This document shows positions 56,501-64,000 of a stretch of 64,000 nt of DNA, in pieces. The number at the start of each line of letters is the position of its first letter. Positions within the stretch are counted from its first letter, which is position 1. Below the pieces are notes generated by a model that worked only from the letters and a program-made list of their open reading frames with translations, did not search any database and was not told where the DNA came from. Made by a program: the position numbers and the translations under genes. Origin of the DNA: Costus lasius (Eukaryota > Streptophyta > Magnoliopsida > Zingiberales > Costaceae); NCBI GenBank assembly GCA_027563935.2, contig CM050447.1, positions 78,291,461 to 78,355,460 on the forward strand, written 5' to 3'.

Positions 56501-56762
56501 GATGTGTCTTCTCACTCGTCAAACTAGCGATGGTATTGCACAATAGTGCAATGTCACCAGCTTTTAAGTCGCAACCCCAGAGACAAATACTCAATCACTC
56601 AACACTTCCACTACTCAATCAAATAATTAATAAATGATTAGGTCTCATTTGCTCGTTGGCTTGTTCACACTCAAGTACTGAACAAATTGCATCGTCCGCG
56701 ATGCCTAAATAGAAAAGCAAGAAAGATTACAAAAATGGGGGGAAAGCAGAGGACTCACAACT

Positions 56763-58162
56763 CTAATCGCGGGGGTCATCCCCCGCGTCCCTGAGATCGT
56801 CAGAAGAAGCGTCTGAAGAGTCCTAGGAAGTGTCATCATCAGCCGCATAGTGCTGGTATGAGGCAGTGCTCCAGAAACCAGGGAAACGAGAATGAAGGAA
56901 AGCGTACATGAATTGTACGTTTTCCATCAAAGTGCCAATCTTGTTTCCCTGAGTTTGGAGCTGCTGAAGTATCGACTGCAAGAGGTCGTGTGTGGTGGGC
57001 TCGTGGGGAGCTCTCGGTGGTGGTTCGTTGGTGAAAGGAGCAGGAATAGTTGATGGAGGGGCAGGGGCATCCGCGTCATATGGACTGATGTCCCAGTTGT
57101 CATGAAATCTTATAGACGTGCACGCGGTATTGGGTAGTGGGATGGTGTGGAGACTGTCGCGAAGGGTGAGGTGGTAGACGGCGCCGCGGCGAAAGATCAT
57201 TTCCATTGCAATGCACGCCTCCATATCAAGCCGCCTGCTCCCTCTAGCTTCAGGAGTGCCATATGGGTTATGCCTCAGATGCAGGGCCAATGGGGTAAGT
57301 AGGCCGCCCACTGCGATAGTCCCTTTGGAGGTGCGGCCGACATGCTCCAAATGCTTGGCCAGGTGGTAACCAGTGTTCAAGGGGAATTGATTTAGCATTG
57401 CCCAGAGATAGATGAGCTCAACGTGGCGCAGCATACAATCGCTGTCCCCGCGAGCAAAGACTGTGTTAGACAGCAGACGGTGGGCGTATCGAAGACAGGG
57501 GTTGGAGATGACGCTTGCTCTGGCGCTCTTGGAGGAATAATGGGCCTCTGAGGAGAGGGAGTGCCAGAAGGCATCCTCCCAGTTTTTGCTGGGCTTGTGA
57601 AGCTCAACATCAGGAGGAAAATCGTAAATGGTGTTGAAATCCTCAAGGGGGAGGCGATACTCGATATTGTTTAGTCGGAAGCAAATCAGGAAGATCTCAT
57701 TATTAGGGCCAGACCGCCGAGTGGAGAAGGAGCTGAGTACCTCAAGGGTGACCCTAATGTGCGTTGGAGAGGCTTGATTCAGAAACTTCTCCCAGCCTAG
57801 ATTTCGGAAGAGCCAAAGGATGTCTTCAAGAATTCCCAGCTGTATCAAAGTCGGGGCGTCCATATACCGAGTATTGACGATGCGCCGCCTGGAAAGGGCA
57901 AAGTAACGGGCTTTGTGGGCGGCGTCGCGAAAGCGGATGACATGCCCTTCTGTCGAAGGGTGGGAGGCCGGGTTATGTGGTGGAGGAGGAGATGGAGAGG
58001 GAGCAGGTTCCTTCCCTGGCCTACGCCGGCGATATGTGGCAGAGGGTTCAGGATCGCTCGGATGAACCGGCGTAGGAGTAGGAGCGGGAGGAGGAGGGGA
58101 ACCTTTGTGCGTGGGCGTTTGCTAGTGGAGGCTTTTTGGGCGCATACCTTGCGAGGTCCCAT
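56763..58162 (-). pseudogene. Athila ORF1-type gene, minus strand, nearly full length
   Basis: The likely start ATG is at 58160-58162. A frameshift near 58080 joins it to the main frame, which is then open through VIRFRDAAHKARYFALSRRR to TAG at 56823-56825 and, reading through, to the natural end at 56763-56765. Aligns along its length with A2 ORF1: LEDILWLFRNLG, FRLNNIEYRLPLEDFN, VISNPCLRYAHRLLSNTVFA, GDSDCMLRHVELIYLWAML, KGTIAVGGLLTPLALHL. The C-terminus is acidic. It is the 5'-to-3' continuation, on the minus strand, of the Athila-like parts at 58340-59885. Confidence 0.82.
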
Positions 58163-58339
58163 GGAGAAGAAGTGGGAAGCAAACTCCGGTGAAGTGTGGT
58201 GGAAGAGAAGGGGCGACGAAAGAGGGCGAAGGCAAAGTTAGGGTTTTTCACGGGGCGAGAAAAGGTCGGGGCAGTGAAGTGAAGGGAACGAGGGCGGACG
58301 CAGGGTATAAGCAAAGGGAAATTTGAAGTTAAGTGAGGA

Positions 58340-58760
58340 GGCCCCACCGAAAACCTCGGGGCGAGGTTGGCATCGTTGGATGGACAGAGTTACATTATGT
58401 GCAAAAACTAGAACTTTAAAGACTTACGCTGCAGAAACTACCTCCAGAACCCGCAGGCTGAGGTCTCAGTCACTGGGTACCCTGAGGAACTTACGTGTTC
58501 CACTGTGCAATTCGACTCCAGAAATCTCGGCCGGAGATTTAAGTCGCCGGGCTGCCAGAGGAACTTTATGTGGAAAACTTTACTTGTACTGAAGAGTCGC
58601 CTCCAATGGTTTGAAACTCCACGGGCTGAGGTTTTAATCGCTGGGCGGCCCGAGGAACTTTCTGTGGAGAACGGAACTCGTAACGTGGAATGCAGCTACA
58701 GGAACCACCGGTCGACCGTTGTCGCTGGGTCGACCGTGGAACATTCTGTAGAGTAGGGCT
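58340..58760 (-). repeat. Diverged tandem units related to the G1 tail repeat
   Basis: The reverse complement has units with TTTTCCACATAAAGTTCCTC, AAGTTCCTCAGGGTACCCAG and GAGACCTCAGCCTG, the same word order as the units at 3643-4120. About four units. The + strand frames here are shadows. Confidence 0.75.
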
Positions 58761-59814
58761 TGAAGAGCATTAAAATAGCAGGATCAAATGAAAATGCCAT
58801 GAGAGAGGCCTGCGTTGCTGGATCAGCCATGGTAAACTCTGTGGAATGGGAGTCTGGGAAGCAGAATTAGCTTCATAAGTCACGGGTGTGACTATTATCA
58901 TCGGGTCAATTGTGGAATTCCAGAAATGATGCGATTAGACCCCAGTTGCTTCCAGATCATCCCTGAGCAATGATAAACACATAATTAGGTTCCATAAAGT
59001 AATCAAAATAGAGGAAAACCAAATACCATCACCAAACCATCTCAATACCATCAAGGGACAATGCTAAACAAACTTTCACGGATTAAACCACCTAAAGTAT
59101 CAGGAAAGTAAACATGCAGCTCAACAAACTACATGAAGAGAGTAAAAAATAGGCAAGAGGCAACAACTCATCACGAAGAAAGGGTAACCAAGTGATCTAA
59201 GAGTTGAAATACCGTCATAACCAAGCAATTCAAATCAATCAAAGGAGAGTAAAACTGATAAGTGAAAAACAGCATCAGAATACCACCACACACCACCTAA
59301 GCGTGATAGATGAAAGCAACAAGTGGAAATACGATTGAGTGAGCTACTAGAGGGATGAGCAAAATGAACACATAGTCGGCAGACTGCATAAAGACGGTAA
59401 AAACTGGGCAAGTGATCCATAAATCGCCAAAATACCAACATAACACCATCTAGGTATAGCAAATGAAATCAGCAAGTGAAGATACCATTAAAGAGAGGTA
59501 AATACGCAGCTAGGTGAACCACTTAAGGGGAGAAAAACTAAGCAAGTGGCCAACAAATCAAAATACCATCGCAATACCGTCTCAGCATAATAAAGGAGGG
59601 CGGAAAGTGAGAATACCATGGAGTAGTCTAACAAAAGGGGTAGCAAAGTATACTCATAGTTAAGCAAACTACCTAAAGAGAATAGAAGCCAGCAAATGGT
59701 TAACAAAATCAAGATAGAGTAGAACTAAGCAGGTGATCGAATAGTCAAAGTACCATCGCAGTTAAACAAATGAAAATACCATTAAGCTAACTACTAAATG
59801 AACTAGCAAGATAA
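58761..59814 (-). repeat. Degenerate repeat field
   Basis: Loose units of about 130-190 bp marked by CAAGTGATCC-like starts (about 59170, 59408, 59543, 59737), AAAATACCATC words and GCAACAAGTGG variants. Non-coding. Such spacers occur between pol and the last gene in this lineage. Confidence 0.6.
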
Positions 59815-59850
59815 AGAAGAAGGTTTGGGTTGCCTCCCAAGAAGCGCCAT
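59815..59850 (-). other. Conserved Athila-type post-pol motif
   Basis: The minus strand reads CTTCTTGGGAGGCAACCC preceded by GCGTCAGGCCAAAGACC. I recall this motif just after the pol stop in many plant Athila-like elements; it would mark the boundary between the pol position and the spacer before ORF1. Confidence 0.55.
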
Positions 59851-59882
59851 TTTTAGGTCTTTGGCCTGACGCTAGTGCCATG

Positions 59883-60929
59883 TCAAGGTAGTTTGAGCCA
59901 CTCCTCATCTTCCATTCGCTGGTATGCCCAAGAAGCACCTGATGCCCTATTGATAATCCTCCCAGGACTATGACATGGTGACCTTCCCATAGGAATGATG
60001 AACAGTGAATCAGGTACATCTGAACCGAACCCAAAACCCACTGGAAGTTGCGTGAAGTGCTGTGAGAGCTTCGTAAGAAAATCTCTAGAGTATTTCGTTC
60101 GACCAAACTTCGTGAAACAATCATCACCAGGACGCCTAGTCGCTCCAATACCATGCTGTCCATTCTCTGATACTTGTGGTTTTGGAGTTGGGATATCCAC
60201 TGCATCTCCCCAATCATCTGGGATGATATTCCTAATAGTGGTTGGACTGTTTATACCGACATTTTCATGCTTGATCTCTGGTGTGCTAGCAGCATCAGCC
60301 CCGGAGAGTAATTTCTTCATATTCTTCCCTTTAGATGTAATCATAGGTTTCTGAGTTTCAAATGAAGGCCTCTCCTTCTTACCATTGTTGATATCTACCA
60401 CACTGGAATCAGTTGATCCAACAATCTTTCCGGATGCCCATTCACATTTCTCAGTGACATCACTTGCAGAATAAACCAAGCCCAAAGATGCATTATCTTG
60501 CTCATTTACCATGGTATTATCTTCCTACACCTTGCTGTCTGCGTCACAGCACTCACTAGGTTTCACTTCTCCACAGGTTTCTACTCTCTTATCTTATTCC
60601 AATGCAACTGTAAAAGATGGATGTACTTCAACATTATAAGAATCTTGTGGTATCTCCTTTGATGCTTCGCATTTTTCGTGCTCGGTTATTCTCAACATTG
60701 ACTCGCCCCTAACATCTCTATATGTGTTAATCACACTCAAGTTAGCATCCAATCTTTTGGCGTCAGTTCCCTCTTCAGAATTTTTGATATCTTTTTCACT
60801 TGGTTTCTTTGGGTTCTTATTAAAAGAATCAGACCTTAGAGCAAGTTCATTTTCCCTGCCATCATTATAGAACATTTCATTTTGCAAAATGCCTTCTTCT
60901 GCCAGATTAACATCAACAAGCATATCCAA
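59883..60929 (-). pseudogene. eIF4G-like gene fragment
   Basis: One frame of 349 codons on the minus strand, broken by TAA (60594-60596) and TAG (about 60522-60524). The distal half contains PDDWGDAVDIPTPKP, then TKYSRDFLTKLSQHFTQLP, then SPGRIINRASG and DEEWLKLP. This is the order and spacing of the region of plant eIF4G just upstream of its cap-complex domains (a D-D-W-E-D-A-A-like motif, a Y-S-R-D-F-L segment with L-P, then S-P-G-R-I-I-D-R and a D-x-W-x-K motif). eIF4G is the scaffold of the cap-binding complex. No MIF4G domain is present here. It ends in stop codons just before the Athila-type motif at 59815-59850. The identification is from memory of the family. Confidence 0.68.
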
Positions 60930-61734
60930 GGATTCTTTATTAAACCATATTTAAAATGGTGCAATGCCAACTGCATCTGGAAGAAACAAGCCTTTCCAGG
61001 GTCCCAGCCATTTGCCAAACAAGCACGCTTAGTCTCATTAGGCCCTTCAAAGAAGAGAACTCTATCTAAAACATCTGTTTGCTAAGGTATCAGTAGCTCT
61101 CTAAGTTTGCTTACTTTTAACATGTTCTTGGTATCAAATTTGTTGTAAGCAAAACCACTTGGACTCCTACGCCTACTTGACCTTGCTGAGAGCGGGGGCA
61201 AACCAGAGAAAACCGAAACTGGTGGAAGAACAACAGAGAGGACATGCTGGGTGACCAAATACAAAAATCTCTGAAAAGGGCAGAAGACCACTTTCTGAAC
61301 TGCTTGCTTGTATATAAATCCCCTTCGTCAACAACAGACCAATTGAGATGCAAATCAGTATAAATAACTTTGTAACATCCAGCTGTTCCTCTGTATTGCA
61401 GCATTTAACAACTTCAGTAATGCCAAACAGTGAGAGGCAAACGCATTCATCATTTTTTGATCTATCTAAAGGAACAAAAATTTGTTTGATAGGAGTGGAA
61501 ACAGTTTCATTGGCAGCAATGTTCACTAGATTAGATGTTTCTGTTTTAGCTATAGGCTTGCTAATTACCATAGGGGTTAATAACAAGGATGTGCCATATT
61601 TCTCATTTTGTAAAGTAATCGGTGGTTTCATAGTTACTTGTACTGCTGTGGGCAAAGATTCAGGAATAGGAAATCCCTCCAATTTAACACCTTCATTTCA
61701 GAAAAGAAAAAATAAATCAGAATTTCAAAAAAAA
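60930..61734 (-). pseudogene. Upstream part of the eIF4G-like fragment (uncertain)
   Basis: The frame continues upstream after a shift near 60950 (FEGPNETKRACLANGWDPGK). A separate open stretch of 169 codons (61173-61682: GFPIPESLPTAVQV, ISKPIAKTETSNLV) looks like low-complexity N-terminal eIF4G exon sequence, with possible introns between. I cannot verify these parts. Confidence 0.4.
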
Positions 61735-62647
61735 GAAGAAAGAAACAGCGTTACTGTGCACAAGACTGTGAAAAATTTCATAGCCTGTAATTTGTATGGA
61801 AACACGCTGTGGATAGTAGCCGCGCCTACGTTTTCATTGATTTCTCCTTTAATTGAAGTCCTTTTGATTTGAAACTTTCTGTATGCCTTCTCCTTCCTCA
61901 AGCGTAGCTTCCTTGAAAATTTCATCGACGATGATGGTTTGTACGTCTCTTGACAAAGAACCTTAGGGCGACAACAATCTCCTTAATTTCTCGCTCTTAG
62001 AACAATTACAGGCCGCAATAAAAATCTTAGAACAATTACAGGCCGCAATAAAAATCTTAGAACAATTACAACAGTGTCGTAATTTCTTCTGTGCTAAATC
62101 TTAGAACAATTACAGGCCGCAATAAAAATCACGGTAGTGCCGTGATTTGCTCTGTGTAAATTTCTAGGATAATTACAGTTGTGGGAAATTACCACGGCAG
62201 TGCTATGATTGCTTCAAATTTATCTCTAATAAAATTAGAGCCGTAATAAATTTTACGACAGTGCCGTAATCTTCTCTATTTAAAAATCTTCAAAAATCAT
62301 GGTAGAAAAAATAAAATATGGTGGTGCCGTGGTTTATTCTGTAGGTCCTAGTAAAACCACGGCCCTAATAAAAATTACGGTACTACCGTAATTTGACTTT
62401 AAGCTTTGAATTTCTTGAAAATTAGCTGGTAATTCTCTCTTGATGATTAGATGTCATCCATACATTTAAATCATTCAGAATCCATCGAAATAAAAGCCTT
62501 TTTAGCTGAAATTGATCAAAAACTAGAAAAGGTGTAGATTCTGAACTATTTGACAAATAAAGCTTAAAAACAAGCAAAAGAGCATAAATATGACTCAAAA
62601 AGACTAAACAAATAATATGAAAAATATTATGAAATTTTAAGTCATCA
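61735..62647 (-). repeat. Truncated Athila LTR (A3)
   Basis: On the minus strand it begins TGATGACTTAAAATTTCAT at 62647, as the A2 LTRs do, and stays recognisable (GAATCTACACC, TTTTTGATCAATTTCAG, the palindromes at 62080-62400, GGAGAAATCAATGAAAACGT) to about 61735; the last 850 bp of an A2-type LTR are missing. A 31-bp unit, AATCTTAGAACAATTACAGG plus CCGCAATAAAA, is repeated at 61997-62130. Confidence 0.82.
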
Positions 62648-64000
62648 AAATACATAAGGCTCAAACTTTGCTTGTCCTCAAGCATATAAAAAGGACAATG
62701 CTGATTATGGAGAATATACTTTCCTATGCAAAATAAATTTCTATAATATATCATCCTCAAGCAAATAAAAAGGACAATGCTAATTATGGAGAATATACTC
62801 ATGAAAAATTTCACCAAATGCTACATGAAATTTTAAATAAATATATCATCCTCCGAATTTAATCCTTAAGATTCACAACTTAATCAAATAAAATTTCACA
62901 GCTCGTATAATAAACAGAATCTCAGTCTCATGAATTCACCTTAGTTTCAGTCTAAATCTATAATACTTTTGTTTATAGGAATAGGATCTCGAAAATCTTT
63001 TTCCACTCAAATTTTCTCTTTTCTTTCCCCCCCCCTTTTAATCTTTGATATTCTCTAAATCGATTACCACCTTTTTTTTCTAGTGACAAATTTAGAGTAC
63101 GCCGACCACATAACCAATGTAATGAAACTCATATCTCTTTGGTAAGAAAAATCTTACCCTAAGACAGTGGAGTTAATGTCAAATAATTTTTTTCAAGGCA
63201 TGTACCCTCATAGATACACATTTTTTATTTAGACTTCAACTCTTATCTTTGGTACCCCTACAAATTTAATGAGTGCCAAGTAGAGGAGTAATTCTTTCTC
63301 TCTTTTTTATAAGCTTCAACCCATTTCTTCGATACCACTGCCAATTTTACGCAGTGCAAAGTAGGGGAGTCACTCTCTCCTTTTTTTGGATCTTGGATTC
63401 TTTCTTCCCAACAAATAGCAAAATAGATTAAACATCATCCAGGTTACTCAATCGACATCAATTCAAAAATTACACACATATGCTCATTTTATTTAAGAAA
63501 GATGCTTCACTCTCAGATTGCATTTTTCAAACAACATATTTACCCAAAACCTCATGCATCAATCAATGAAAAATCTCTACAAGATGATATATATTGAAGA
63601 AATAAATTCAGCATAATAGGTATATTTCCATTCTCAAACATTGACAGACATAAACATTCATCATCACTAAAATACGTATATCAACACAACAATATATCTA
63701 TCAAGATTCCGCAAAGAGTAAAAACCACAAATACCATCATAAGAAATCAGTGCATAAACCAAGAACAAAGCATATCATCCAGAGTTATACAATTTTTAAA
63801 ATAGAATGCACCCACATATGGTGCCAAATCATATCACATCTCCAATGCAAATATATCAAAGTTATACAATCAAATCAAAGCAATATCCATAACTCAAAAT
63901 ATAAAACCGAAGAGCAATGGACACAAGAAGTTTGACTGAGTCATTCCTTCCCTACAAGAATGTGTACCATCAATAGTGTATAAAGACAAACAAAGCATAG
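62648..64000 (-). other. 3' tail of Athila element A3
   Basis: The hairpin CAAGCAA partner block (62668-62685) stands next to the LTR; a 46-bp block is duplicated (62675-62720 and 62754-62799), giving two polypurine-side copies. The doubled motif is at 63251-63375. The element runs off the right edge; no coding sequence seen. Confidence 0.75.

Overview
This is plant nuclear DNA, almost certainly retrotransposon-rich (pericentromeric-type) heterochromatin of a flowering plant. Nearly every recognisable reading frame is retroelement gag, pol or Athila-type ORF1. The evidence is: an Athila-lineage Ty3/gypsy element with a tRNA-Asp-type primer binding site, chromovirus pol genes with a chromodomain-like tail, Copia elements with initiator-Met primer sites, an almost perfect plant-type 25S rRNA fragment, and nonsense mutations of the kind caused by decay of methylated C in CG and CHG contexts. 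I see no intact single-copy host gene, tRNA gene or CRISPR array. The species cannot be named from the sequence.

Left part (1-6248). The 3' end of an Athila-type element (A1: tail 91-593, LTR 594-2098) sits inside the RNase H region of a decayed chromovirus (G1: RNase H and integrase remnant 2099-3579, repeat-rich tail to 4590, probable 3' LTR after that). Unassigned GC-rich and then AT-rich DNA follows.

Central nest (6249-47374). This 41-kb block is one nested set of insertions, and I could read target-site duplications (TSDs) for four of them. The outermost element E1 (LTRs 6254-8163 and 45322-47369, TSD ACAAC) has no coding capacity. It received a Copia solo LTR (8227-10032, TSD AGAAT) and an Athila element A2 (10131-44006). 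Inside A2, between its integrase (ending near 16958) and its ORF1 (39326-40747), lie an antisense 127-bp 25S rRNA fragment, a 5'-truncated chromovirus G2 and G2's 3' sequences. G2 was hit by Copia element C1 (20375-38518, TSD GCTTC). C1 was in turn hit within its pol frame by a related Copia element C2 in reverse orientation (26147-34828, TSD ATGGG). C2 carries the best preserved gag-pol frame of the window.

Right part (47375-64000). AT-rich DNA with small repeats and two candidate small LTR elements is followed by two copies of the 3' end of an Athila-type ORF1 gene on the minus strand (51489-51979 and 56501-57007), about 5 kb apart. Next come a 42-bp minisatellite between direct repeats and T-rich DNA without recognisable genes. 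From 56763 rightwards, on the minus strand, there is a full-length ORF1 pseudogene, two repeat fields, a conserved motif that I recall as Athila-type, a decayed fragment resembling translation initiation factor eIF4G, a truncated Athila LTR and an Athila 3' tail running off the window.

Most notable: (1) a five-layer nest whose order can be read from TSDs; (2) a 25S rRNA fragment used as junction DNA between two pol genes; (3) an eIF4G-like fragment lying where gag-pol would be expected between Athila parts; (4) arrays of short palindromes in U3 of the Athila LTRs, with the same placement but unrelated sequence in two subfamilies.
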